From NCBI GenBank assembly GCA_945871905.1, contig CAMBXL010000010.1:1-64000 (forward strand): 64,000 bases of DNA, written 5' to 3'. Position 1 is the stretch's first letter; the number at the start of each line of letters is the position of its first letter. Source of the DNA: Chitinophaga pinensis. Lineage in GTDB: Bacteria > Bacteroidota > Bacteroidia > NS11-12g > UBA955. Below the pieces are notes generated by a model. That model was not told the DNA's origin. It worked only from the letters and a program-made list of their open reading frames with translations, and did no database searches. A program made the translations under genes and the position numbers. Shown here piece by piece: positions 44,045 to 53,571 of this stretch.

Positions 44045-47000
44045 ATGAAATCACGTTTTTTCAAATCAATTATTGGGCTTTTTTTACTTGTTAATTTCTC
44101 ATGCAATAACAGTTCACAAACCATAAAGATTATATACACCAATTTTAGCGAAGAAGTTTCTTTGTCTCAAAATTTAATTTTTAGATTCAGCGAGGACATT
44201 GTCAAAAACATTGACGAGATGAACGAGTTACAGCAAACAACAAATCCTATTTTATTTACCCCTTCTATTGAAGGAAAATTCAGATGGACGGATAAAAATG
44301 AAGTCATTTTTACGCCCCTTAAGTCTCTAAAAATTTGCACCAAATATGTCGCTATAATTAACGAAAGTCTTAAAAAATCATTTCAACTAAACCGCAACAT
44401 AGACAACAATTCAACCGAATTTCACACTCCATTTCTTAAAATAAGTTCCTTTCACGGCTTTTGGACATTAAATGAACAAACGGCCACTCCGATATTAAAA
44501 TTAAACATAGATTTTAACTATCCTGTTAAACCGAACGAATTTATTAATAAAACCAAAATCAGCATCAATGAAACCCCACAAAATTTCGCAACTACCAATG
44601 ACAAATCGAGTTCAGAAATCAGTGTTGAAATAGCAGATAAAAAAGCTTTAAAAGAAGATTTAAACATTCAATTAGAAATTGACAAAGGATTTGGACCAGC
44701 AGAAAGCGACTACAAAACTTCTGATTTATTTAAAGAACAACTTGTGGTTCCTTCACCTTATATACTATCAATCACTTCTGTTAACCAATCATTTGAAGGC
44801 AATATCGGTATTATTTCATTGGCTTGCTCGCAAGAAATAGAAGAAAGCTCTTTGAAAAATTGCTATAGCATAGAACCTCCATTAGAAACAACCATAGAAA
44901 AAACAAAAAATGGATTCGAAATCAGAGGAGAATTTGCGGAACAAGTTGGGTACACACTAACCATTAACAAAACGATAAAAGGGGTATTAGGTGGACAACT
45001 AAATGAACCATACTCTAGTAATTTGATGTTTGGAGAAATGCCTCCATCCATTAACTTTATCAACAAAAAAGCACTTTACATCTCCAGCAAAGGCAACCAA
45101 AACATCGGATTGAACATTACCAATATTCCTGAAGTTAATTTAAAAGTTAACAAAATTTTCAGCAACAATATCCTTTTATATCTAAACAATATGCAGGGTT
45201 ATGATTGGGAATACTATGAAGAAGATGGCGAAGAATCATACACCAGCTCCAACTATTATTACGAAGATTACAACGAACAATACAGTCAGGTGATCGTTGA
45301 CAAAACCATAGAAACTAAAAATCTTCCTAAGCAAAAAAACACTTCATTATTGAATGTCAACTTAAACAATGACAAGCGTTTTAAAGGCATCTATCACATT
45401 CAGGTTAAGAGTAATGGCGACGACTATTCTTCGGCCTCTAAACTAATCTCAATATCAGACATAGGCATATTGGCCAAACAAAGTCAAAATGATTTATTTG
45501 TTATGACCAACTCCATTTTAACAAGCGATGCCCTTTCTGATGTGGAGGTCAATCTGTACAGCAGTAATAATCAAAACTTATATACGTTAAAAACGGATGA
45601 AAACGGGATTGCTCATTTTAAGGACTTGGAATCAAAAACTGCGGGTTTTAAAATTGCAATGATTACTGTAGAAAGTAATGAAGATTTCAATTTTCTGCTT
45701 CTAAAAGACAACAAAATAGAAACCGCAAGATTTGAAACTGACGGAGTAAGAGAAAACAAAACTGGATGGTGGGCCTACTTATACAGCGCAAGAAACATAT
45801 ACAGACCCGGAGAAACCATCCCCTTTAATGCCATTGTAAGAAATGAATCTATGCAGAATTTGGATAACATTCCGTTGTTTATCAAACTCATTGCACCCAA
45901 TGGAAAAGTTTCTATGGAAAAACGAATAAACACCAATGAGCAAGGTGCAGCAAGTGCTTCTTTTACATCACTTCCAACTTACTTAACTGGACAATACACA
46001 TTGCAAGTATTGAACAGCAATGAAGTTGTATTAAACTCACAAAAAATCAGCATTGAAGAATTAGTACCAGACAAAATAAAAGTAAAAGTAAATTCCGACA
46101 AAGAGGATTACAGCATAGGACAGAAGATCCAAATAAATGGTGAAGCACTCACTTTTTTTGGACCACCTTCAGCTAATCGCGCTTACGAAAGTGAATTGTT
46201 GTTTAAAAGTGAATCTTTTTATTCTGAAAGTCACCCCAATTATGTCTTCAACATCCCCAACAAAATCAGATTTGAGCCTAATGTTGAAGAAGGAACGACG
46301 AATGAAAACGGCCTTTTCAGTCAAACATTTGACATACCAACCGAATGGCAAAATACAGGCTTTATCAAAGGGCAATCTTTTGTGACTGTTTTTGATGAAA
46401 ACAATAGACCTGTCAACAGGATTAAGAAATTCAACGTCCATACCCAAGGCGTTTATTATGGTATTGCCAGACATGAGCATTGGATAGACATGAACAAACC
46501 AATAACTTTCAAATTATTGGCATTAAATGCGTTAAAAAAACCAATCAATGCGAGCAATACCACTGTTGAGGTTTACAAAATTGAATGGCAGAATATTTTA
46601 GAGAATTACAATGGCACGTTTAAATACAATTCCAAACCAACAGAAAAGCTTTTACTATCAAAAAAAGTAAGTTTTAACAACGGGAAAGTTGACTTTATGT
46701 ACACGCCGTTATTATCGGGTGAATTCAAAATCAGGGTTAAACAAATTGGTATTCCTACAGGTTATTCAGAAACTTCATTTTACGCTTACCAATATGGCTC
46801 ATACAACGCCTCTTCATTTGAAGTGGACACCGATGGCGAGATTATCATTGAATCCAATCAAATCAAATACAATCACAATGAAACGGCTCAACTGCTATTT
46901 AAAACCCCATTCAATGGTAAACTTTTAGTAACCGTAGAACGAAACAAAATATTGGAATACCACCAATTGGAAACCAAAGACAAAACAGCTTCGTTAACAC

Positions 47001-49471
47001 TCGACCTAAACGAACAACATATTCCAAATATATACATCAATGCGACATTAATTAAAAAAATGGCAGATAACAGTTTGCCATTAACAGTTGCACATGGTTT
47101 GATAAACATTAGTATTAACAAAGAGAAAACAGAAATCCCAGTTTCTATCAGTTGCGCCGAAAGCAGCCGCTCAAAGACAAAACAAAACATTAAAATAAAA
47201 ACATTACCCAATGCAGAAGTCACTGTTTCGATTGTTGATGAAGGCATATTATCAATAAAAAACTTCAAATCACCCAACCCGTTTCAATATTTTTATCAAA
47301 AAAGAGCTTTAATGGTTAATAGTTTTGATTTATATGCCCGCTTATTTCCTGAAATGACAAGTACTGCCAGCGGTGGGGATGGATTAGGTCTTGAAAAAAG
47401 GGTTAATCCGCTTTCAACCAATCGTTTCAAACCTTTAAGTATTTGGAGTGGAATAATGAAAGCAAATGCCCAAGGGGAAGTCAATTTTGAGGCCAATATT
47501 CCACAATTTTATGGTGCTGTAAGAATAATGGCAGTTTCATACAAAGACGAGGCTTTTGGATCTGCAGAAAAGGAAGTCAAGATTTTCGACCCGTTAGTCA
47601 TTAGTACTTCACTTCCACGATTTTTATCACCAAACGATGAAATTAAAATGGGTATCAATATCAATAACACCACTCAATCTGTGATGAAAATAAATCCGGA
47701 TGTGATGGTGGAAGGGCCTTTAGAACTCATTGACAAAATCAATGAAACCATTCAAATAAACCCAGGTAAAGAAGCGCTGATTTATTACACATTGAAAGCT
47801 AAAAATGAATTGGGGAAAGGCTTGGTGAAGGTAAAAATAAAAGGCAACGAAACATTGTTCACCGAAGTCACGGAAATTAGTGTTAGACCTGCTGCAAGTT
47901 TTACGATCCATTCTCACGAGGGTCAATTAAAACCAGGCGAGAAATTTGAAACAGAAATAAAAGATGCTTTCTTAAATACGCCCAACACCAGCATCTATAT
48001 AGACAACAATCCATTAGCTCAAATTACTTCTCATTTTTTAAAATTAGTCCGCTACCCTCATGGTTGTGCAGAACAGACTATTTCAACAGCAATGCCACAA
48101 ATATTATTTCCAGAATTTGCAAAAGCATTAGGTAAATTCATGAATCAAACCTCCGCTGAAGAATCTGAGCTAAACCCAACGTACAATGTAAACCAAGCCA
48201 TAAAGAAAATAAACAACCTAATAAGTTCCGATGGCAATATTAGTTATTGGCCAGGAGAACACAATCATTCGTTGTACCTCAATGCCTATGCGCTTCACTT
48301 CCTTGTAGAGTGTGACAAAAAAGGGTTTGAAATCAACAAAAACAACAAAAGCAAATTGATTTCATTGTGTACGATTAAATCCTCGGCGAATCTTACAGAA
48401 AAAGAATCAATGAACGAGATAAGCAATTTAGCAGAAAACGGGAAACAATACATAAGTAGGGAGAAAATTTATGCACTGTATATTTTGGCCTTGGCTGGCA
48501 ATCCGAGTAAAAGCTCAATGAATTACTGCAAAATGTCCAAATCCAAGCTACACAATTCTTCTCAATATATTCTAGCGGCAACATATGCCTTGTGTGGAGA
48601 CATGAAAAGCTTTAATGAACTAATGCCTAAACAATACAGTCGCGAGAATGACAATGTTTGGAATTGGTATCATTTTTCATCTCCAATTAGGGACAAAGCA
48701 TTGGTATTGAATGCTCTTATTGAGTCACAACCCAATCATCCACAAGTTTATGAATTGGCAAAAAGCTTAAGCAAGGACCTCAAAAACAATCCAAATCTCA
48801 ATACCAATGAAATGGGATTTAGCATTACAGCATTGGGTAAATTCAGCCTCAAAAACACCAATAAAGGAGGGAAAGCGAATGTGTTTATTGACCAAAAACA
48901 AGTATTAGAATTTACTGGCAAAAACAGCCTTTACAAAACTCAAAAAGCACATAACTTAATTCAAATCAATAGCACCGGCACAGGTAATATTTTTTACACC
49001 ATAGTAACAGAAGGCATTGGGAATGGCAAATACTACACAGAAGAAGACAAAGGGTTAACGGTAAGAAGAACTTTTTTAAACCGATATGGTTCGAGTATTA
49101 ATCAAACCCAAATAAAACAAAACGACTTGGTAGTAGTAAAAATCAACATAAGCAGACCGTATGGAGGAGGAATTCGCAACATTGCCATTACCGACATCCT
49201 TCCTGCTGGTTTAGAAATTGAGAATCCAAGAATTACAGCTACCAAAGAATTGTCGTGGATGAAAAACCAATCGTACCCAAGCTATATGGATGTTAGGGAT
49301 GACCGCATTAATTTTTTCCTAGACATTGGCAACAACAAAACCGAGTCTTTGTATTACATGTGTCGTGCAGTTTCCAAAGGAACTTTTGTATTGGGACCTA
49401 TTCAAGCAGATGCTATGTACGACCCAAGTATCCACAGTTACCACGGCAAAGGAACTTTGATTGTTAATTAA
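44045..49471 (+). CDS. Alpha-2-macroglobulin family lipoprotein
   Basis: 1808 residues, lipobox NFSC with Cys20. The MG domains run through the first two thirds; ARNIYRPGETIPFNAIVRN marks the MG3-type start and PLSGxW-like PLSIWSG the bait-adjacent region. The thioester motif GCAEQ lies in YPHGCAEQTISTAMP (about residue 1340) at the start of the alpha-helical complement-like domain. Bacterial homologues trap proteases attacking the periplasm by covalent capture. A Tyr/Glu-rich insert (about 387-415) is unusual. The common partner, a PBP1C (pbpC) gene, is not adjacent; an ACMSD gene follows. Confidence 0.95.
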   Translation: MKSRFFKSIIGLFLLVNFSCNNSSQTIKIIYTNFSEEVSLSQNLIFRFSEDIVKNIDEMNELQQTTNPILFTPSIEGKFRWTDKNEVIFTPLKSLKICTKYVAIINESLKKSFQLNRNIDNNSTEFHTPFLKISSFHGFWTLNEQTATPILKLNIDFNYPVKPNEFINKTKISINETPQNFATTNDKSSSEISVEIADKKALKEDLNIQLEIDKGFGPAESDYKTSDLFKEQLVVPSPYILSITSVNQSFEGNIGIISLACSQEIEESSLKNCYSIEPPLETTIEKTKNGFEIRGEFAEQVGYTLTINKTIKGVLGGQLNEPYSSNLMFGEMPPSINFINKKALYISSKGNQNIGLNITNIPEVNLKVNKIFSNNILLYLNNMQGYDWEYYEEDGEESYTSSNYYYEDYNEQYSQVIVDKTIETKNLPKQKNTSLLNVNLNNDKRFKGIYHIQVKSNGDDYSSASKLISISDIGILAKQSQNDLFVMTNSILTSDALSDVEVNLYSSNNQNLYTLKTDENGIAHFKDLESKTAGFKIAMITVESNEDFNFLLLKDNKIETARFETDGVRENKTGWWAYLYSARNIYRPGETIPFNAIVRNESMQNLDNIPLFIKLIAPNGKVSMEKRINTNEQGAASASFTSLPTYLTGQYTLQVLNSNEVVLNSQKISIEELVPDKIKVKVNSDKEDYSIGQKIQINGEALTFFGPPSANRAYESELLFKSESFYSESHPNYVFNIPNKIRFEPNVEEGTTNENGLFSQTFDIPTEWQNTGFIKGQSFVTVFDENNRPVNRIKKFNVHTQGVYYGIARHEHWIDMNKPITFKLLALNALKKPINASNTTVEVYKIEWQNILENYNGTFKYNSKPTEKLLLSKKVSFNNGKVDFMYTPLLSGEFKIRVKQIGIPTGYSETSFYAYQYGSYNASSFEVDTDGEIIIESNQIKYNHNETAQLLFKTPFNGKLLVTVERNKILEYHQLETKDKTASLTLDLNEQHIPNIYINATLIKKMADNSLPLTVAHGLINISINKEKTEIPVSISCAESSRSKTKQNIKIKTLPNAEVTVSIVDEGILSIKNFKSPNPFQYFYQKRALMVNSFDLYARLFPEMTSTASGGDGLGLEKRVNPLSTNRFKPLSIWSGIMKANAQGEVNFEANIPQFYGAVRIMAVSYKDEAFGSAEKEVKIFDPLVISTSLPRFLSPNDEIKMGININNTTQSVMKINPDVMVEGPLELIDKINETIQINPGKEALIYYTLKAKNELGKGLVKVKIKGNETLFTEVTEISVRPAASFTIHSHEGQLKPGEKFETEIKDAFLNTPNTSIYIDNNPLAQITSHFLKLVRYPHGCAEQTISTAMPQILFPEFAKALGKFMNQTSAEESELNPTYNVNQAIKKINNLISSDGNISYWPGEHNHSLYLNAYALHFLVECDKKGFEINKNNKSKLISLCTIKSSANLTEKESMNEISNLAENGKQYISREKIYALYILALAGNPSKSSMNYCKMSKSKLHNSSQYILAATYALCGDMKSFNELMPKQYSRENDNVWNWYHFSSPIRDKALVLNALIESQPNHPQVYELAKSLSKDLKNNPNLNTNEMGFSITALGKFSLKNTNKGGKANVFIDQKQVLEFTGKNSLYKTQKAHNLIQINSTGTGNIFYTIVTEGIGNGKYYTEEDKGLTVRRTFLNRYGSSINQTQIKQNDLVVVKINISRPYGGGIRNIAITDILPAGLEIENPRITATKELSWMKNQSYPSYMDVRDDRINFFLDIGNNKTESLYYMCRAVSKGTFVLGPIQADAMYDPSIHSYHGKGTLIVN

Positions 49472-49491
49472 CAGAAATTTAGATAATTTCG
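49461..49491 (+). promoter_or_regulatory. Promoter-like TTG-N20-TAATTTCG before ACMSD
   Basis: TTG at 49461-49463 and TAATTTCG at 49484-49491 (one mismatch to TAnnTTTG), ending five bases before the ATG at 49497. It overlaps the end of the alpha-2-macroglobulin gene. Confidence 0.4.
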
Positions 49492-49496
49492 CAGCA

Positions 49497-50492
49497 ATGA
49501 AAATAGATTGTCACGCACATATAATGCCTCCTACGTGGCCCGACCTTAAACACAAGTTTGGCTATGGTGGATTTATTTATTTAGAACAAGATCATGAAAG
49601 CAAAACCGCCAACATGATGCGTGATGATGGTAAATTTTTCAGAAAAGTTGAACAAAACTGTTTTAATCCAGAAGCAATATTATGGGACATGTCGGCTAAC
49701 AATGTCGACAAAATGGTTTTGTGTACTGTACCTGTTTTGTTCAATTATTGGGCAAAGCCTAAAGATGGAGCGTGGTGGTCGGCCTTTCTAAACGACCATA
49801 TTGCAGGCATACAAAACGATTACCCCGACAAATTTATAGCCTTAGGCACTCTTCCTATGCAAGACATTCCTTTGGCTATTAAAGAATTGGAAAGAATAAA
49901 AACATTGGGAATTAAAGGGGTTCAAATAGGTTCAAACATTAACAACATCAATTTGGATGACAACCGTTTCTTACCTTTTTATGAAGCAATGGAAAGTTTA
50001 GACATGGCTTTGTTTATTCATCCTTGGGAGATGATGGGAGAAGATTATATTCAAAAATTTTGGTTGCCTTGGTTGGTAGGGATGCCCGCAGAGACAAGCA
50101 GGGCTATTTGTTGTATGATATTTGGCGGTATTTTTGATAAATTCCCAAAACTAAGAGTGATGTATGCCCATGCGGGAGGTTCTTTTCCATTTACACTTGG
50201 AAGAATAGCACATGGTTGGTCGGTTAGACCAGATTTGGTCAACCTAAACGATGTAAAAAACCCTAAAGATTACATTGGCAAATTTTGGGTTGATGGCATT
50301 ACGCACGACACAGATGCTTTTAATTATTTACTAAACATGTTCGGTGCTGATAAAATATGCTATGGCACAGACTATCCCTTCCCTTTGGGCGATTTGGAAC
50401 ATGGCAAATTTATTGAAGAAAACACGCTGATATCAAAGAGTGACAAAAATAAAATATTCAGTGAATCTGTCTTAAAATTTTTAAATATCTAA
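49497..50492 (+). CDS. Aminocarboxymuconate-semialdehyde decarboxylase (ACMSD)
   Basis: 331 residues from the ATG reading MKIDCHAHIMPP; codons upstream overlap the promoter-like site. It matches the animal and Pseudomonas enzyme along its whole length: HxH metal ligands (His6, His8), TVPVLFNYWAKP, LFIHPWEMMG, KYWLPWLVGMPAE-like block, MYAHAGGSFPFT and GTDYPFPLG with the catalytic Asp. It is a zinc amidohydrolase that decarboxylates 2-amino-3-carboxymuconate semialdehyde in tryptophan/kynurenine or 2-nitrobenzoate breakdown. No other kynurenine-pathway gene is in the window. Confidence 0.93.
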   Translation: MKIDCHAHIMPPTWPDLKHKFGYGGFIYLEQDHESKTANMMRDDGKFFRKVEQNCFNPEAILWDMSANNVDKMVLCTVPVLFNYWAKPKDGAWWSAFLNDHIAGIQNDYPDKFIALGTLPMQDIPLAIKELERIKTLGIKGVQIGSNINNINLDDNRFLPFYEAMESLDMALFIHPWEMMGEDYIQKFWLPWLVGMPAETSRAICCMIFGGIFDKFPKLRVMYAHAGGSFPFTLGRIAHGWSVRPDLVNLNDVKNPKDYIGKFWVDGITHDTDAFNYLLNMFGADKICYGTDYPFPLGDLEHGKFIEENTLISKSDKNKIFSESVLKFLNI

Positions 50493-51299
50493 TTGAATTT
50501 CCAAACCAAACATAGCATTACAAGTTCGGCCAATCCTAAATTCAAATTTCTATTACAACTAGAAAAATCGAAATTTAGGAAAGAACAACAATTGGCACTT
50601 GTAGAGGGGGAAAAAGAAATTGAAATGGCATTAGCTGGTCAATCTGAGTTTCATTCCGTTTATTTTTTACAAGAGAAAGCTAAGCATTCTGTCCTTAATC
50701 AAATCAGCAATAAGTTTAAAAACATTGAATTTATTGAATTGAACCAAGCATTATTTTCAAAACTCACTTACAGAGAAACTACAGGCGGAATTATTGCTTG
50801 TATAAAAACACCTTCACACCATTTATCTGATTTAAAGATTCAGAAAAACGCGCTTTTATTAATTGTTGAGGGAGTGGAGAAACCCGGCAACTTAGGTGCT
50901 ATTTTGAGAACTGCGGATGCCTGTCAAATTGATGCGGTCATTGGCACACATATTCCTAGCGACTTATACAATCCCAATATTATACGTTCAAGTTTAGGAA
51001 CTGTTTTTACCGTTCCAGTTGCCTTAAGTAGCAATCAAGAACTTCAGGAATGGCTAAGCAAAAACAACTTTAAGACCTATTGTACCAATTTACACCAAGC
51101 GAGCGACTATCATTTGAGCGATTACAAGGGCAACATTGCCATAGTCGTAGGAACCGAAGCCACAGGAGTGAGTAAAGATTGGATAGGTTTTGCTGACCAA
51201 AACATCAAAATACCCATGTTAGGCAAAATAGACAGCATGAATGTTTCGGTTGCAGCAGCTATTGTGCTTTATGAAGCAAAGAGACAGAGGGGATTTTAG
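50493..51299 (+). CDS. TrmH/SpoU family RNA methyltransferase
   Basis: 268 residues, starting at a TTG directly after the ACMSD stop; no ATG occurs before the conserved N-terminal substrate-binding region (SSANPKFKFLLQLEKSKFR). The knotted SPOUT domain shows VEGVEKPGNLGAILRTADA, RSSLGTVF, VVGTEATGVS and IPMLGKIDSMNVSVAAAI. It transfers a methyl group from SAM to a ribose 2'-OH of rRNA or tRNA; the target nucleotide cannot be told. Coupled to the ACMSD gene by zero spacing. Confidence 0.92.
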   Translation: MNFQTKHSITSSANPKFKFLLQLEKSKFRKEQQLALVEGEKEIEMALAGQSEFHSVYFLQEKAKHSVLNQISNKFKNIEFIELNQALFSKLTYRETTGGIIACIKTPSHHLSDLKIQKNALLLIVEGVEKPGNLGAILRTADACQIDAVIGTHIPSDLYNPNIIRSSLGTVFTVPVALSSNQELQEWLSKNNFKTYCTNLHQASDYHLSDYKGNIAIVVGTEATGVSKDWIGFADQNIKIPMLGKIDSMNVSVAAAIVLYEAKRQRGF

Positions 51300-51366
51300 T
51301 TCTTACTAAATATATCATTTAACTTAGTAAGTTCCATTTCAAATAACCATCAACAAAACACACCCC

Positions 51367-52443
51367 TTATTTCTGAGCGTTTCTGTAGAGCAGAAAGCCT
51401 ACACCAGCGAATATAAAATTAGGTATCCAAACTGCAATAATAGGATTCATTAACCCTGTATTGCCATAGGTATTAAAATACTGAATTACGAATAAATAGA
51501 TAAAACTAATAAAAATACCAATCCCTAAATTCAACCCAACCCCACCTCTACTCTTTTTGGTTGATACACAAACACCGATGAATGCCAATATGAATGTTGA
51601 AAATGGAGCTGCATATCGCCTGTACTTTTCGGTGATATAAAAATGCAAATTTTCATTCCCTTTGAGCTTTTCTTCTTCAATAAACTGGCTCAACTCATTG
51701 ATATTAAAAGCCATCACATCATCATTTCTTCTGAAAAAATCATCAGGATTAAAAGGAATTAATGTATCCAAGTAACGTCCCGTTTCAACAACATGATTTC
51801 CCGTTGGCAAGTATTTCCTTACCATGTAGTCCTCTAGTCTCCATTTGTTGTTTTTTCTGTTCCAACTGATTCTACGAGCGAATAACTTAGATTTAAGTTC
51901 ATTGCCATCAAAGACCTCCAATGAAACACCGGAACCAGTACTGTCATTTCCAAAAAACTCCATGTAAAAATAGGTATTTGGCAAAATTTGTGCGTGGGTA
52001 TTATTGACATACTTGTCATGCCTTTCTCTGACATATTCATTTTCGAAAGCCACCCTTTTTTTATCAGAACTAGGAATAATATAGGCATTTAAAAAAAATG
52101 AAAGGACCGCAAAAAATGTAGCAGCAATCATGTATGGTCTTATAATTCTGTTATAGGTAACACCTGCAGCTAGAGTGGCAATAATTTCACTTTTGGACGC
52201 CAATTTAGAAGTAAAGAATATAACCGATATGAATATGAAAATAGGACTAAACAGGTTCAAGAAAAAGGGAATATAATTGAGGTAATACACAAATATAATT
52301 TTATTAATTGGGGCATTCCTCTTTAAAAAATCATCTAATTTTTCAGAAACGTCGAAAATGATGATAATTATTATAAATAAACTCAATGTTACAACAAAGG
52401 TTGTAAAGAATTTTTTGATAATATAAAGGTCAAACTTTTTCAA
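51367..52443 (-). CDS. LptF/LptG-type LPS export permease
   Basis: 358 residues. Three N-terminal helices (about 10-125), a periplasmic beta-jellyroll region (about 130-260) and three C-terminal helices (about 265-355) are the YjgP/YjgQ layout. The N-terminus DLYIIKKFFTTFVVTLSLF and LASKSEIIATLAAGVTYNRIIRPY are typical. Together with LptB it lifts LPS out of the inner membrane. The only available start is TTG (a stop lies three codons upstream), nine bases after the tgt gene. Confidence 0.92.
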   Translation of the reverse strand: MKKFDLYIIKKFFTTFVVTLSLFIIIIIIFDVSEKLDDFLKRNAPINKIIFVYYLNYIPFFLNLFSPIFIFISVIFFTSKLASKSEIIATLAAGVTYNRIIRPYMIAATFFAVLSFFLNAYIIPSSDKKRVAFENEYVRERHDKYVNNTHAQILPNTYFYMEFFGNDSTGSGVSLEVFDGNELKSKLFARRISWNRKNNKWRLEDYMVRKYLPTGNHVVETGRYLDTLIPFNPDDFFRRNDDVMAFNINELSQFIEEEKLKGNENLHFYITEKYRRYAAPFSTFILAFIGVCVSTKKSRGGVGLNLGIGIFISFIYLFVIQYFNTYGNTGLMNPIIAVWIPNFIFAGVGFLLYRNAQK

Positions 52444-52452
52444 ACAATAAGA

Positions 52453-53571
52453 TTAAAGCTTTCTATTCAATTTTTGTACCATTACATTTTTCCATGACAC
52501 AAAACTACCATCAATTATTCGTTGACGGGCTTGTTTAACAAGGGTTAAATAAATACTTAAATTTTGCAAACTTGCTAATTGGGGACCAAGCATTTCACCT
52601 GCCATAAACAAATGTCTGATATAAGCCTTAGAATATTGAGGCAATAATGTTGCATCAAGTGGCGAAAAATCCTTCTCCCACTTTTTATTTTTGATGTTAA
52701 TCATCCCCTCTTCGGTAAAGATTGTTCCGTTTCTACCATTCCTCGTTGGCATTACACAGTCAAACATATCTACTCCCAAGGCTATACACTCCAAAATATT
52801 GGCAGGAGTTCCTACTCCCATTAAATAACGAGGCTTTTCTTTCGGCAATATTTCACACACTAGCTCTGTAAGTTCATACATTACTTCATGTGGTTCTCCT
52901 ACACTTAATCCACCAATGGCATTTCCAAAACAATTTTTATTGGCTATAAACTCTGCGCTTTCCTTTCGTAAGTCCTTAAAAGAACTCCCTTGTAAAATGG
53001 GGAAAAGCACCTGTTCATAGCCATACAAAGGCTCTGTATTATCAAATCTTTCAATACACCTGTCCAACCACCTGTGAGTTAGGTGCATACTATTGCGAGC
53101 ATACTCGTAGGTTGAAGGATAGGGAGGACATTCATCAAATGCCATAATAATATCCGCACCTATTTGTCGCTGAATATCCATTACGTTTTCTGGCGTAAAT
53201 AGGTGTCTACTGCCATCAATATGCGATTGGAACTTTGCTCCTTCCTCTGTCAATTTTCGTTTTTCTGCCAAAGAGTATACCTGATAACCTCCACTGTCTG
53301 TTAAAATAGGCCTATCCCAACCGATAAATTGATGTAATCCTCCAGCTTCTTCCAGCACAGAAGTTCCGGGTCTAAGATAGAGATGATAGGTATTTCCGAG
53401 TATTATATGAGCGTCAATTTCATTTTTCAATTGACTTTGGTTGATAGCTTTTACACTTCCGATAGTGCCAACAGGCATAAAAATGGGTGTTTCTATAACA
53501 CCATGGTCGGTATGAATAGAACCAGCACGTGCACTACTTTCTGAATCAGTATGTTGTAAATTAAAAATCAA
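52453..53571 (-). CDS. tgt: Queuine tRNA-ribosyltransferase
   Basis: 372 residues, normal Tgt length. ARAGSIHTDHGVIETPIFMPVGT starts the TIM barrel; LTDSGGYQVYSL holds the nucleophile region, MAFDECPPYP the general base, and GGLSVGEPHEVMYE follows. The late DCVMPTRNGRNGTIF is typical, but the four-ligand zinc site of most Tgt proteins (CxCxxC...H) is not obvious near residues 300-340, where ...YSKAYIRHLF lacks the Cys triplet. It swaps guanine 34 for preQ1 in four tRNAs. The start is a TTG overlapping the porT stop (TTGA). Confidence 0.93.
   Translation of the reverse strand: MIFNLQHTDSESSARAGSIHTDHGVIETPIFMPVGTIGSVKAINQSQLKNEIDAHIILGNTYHLYLRPGTSVLEEAGGLHQFIGWDRPILTDSGGYQVYSLAEKRKLTEEGAKFQSHIDGSRHLFTPENVMDIQRQIGADIIMAFDECPPYPSTYEYARNSMHLTHRWLDRCIERFDNTEPLYGYEQVLFPILQGSSFKDLRKESAEFIANKNCFGNAIGGLSVGEPHEVMYELTELVCEILPKEKPRYLMGVGTPANILECIALGVDMFDCVMPTRNGRNGTIFTEEGMINIKNKKWEKDFSPLDATLLPQYSKAYIRHLFMAGEMLGPQLASLQNLSIYLTLVKQARQRIIDGSFVSWKNVMVQKLNRKL

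Noticed and set aside
46888-47277. Long minus-strand frame inside the alpha-2-macroglobulin gene
   Set aside because: Antisense shadow of a well-supported gene; no start context or motif of its own.
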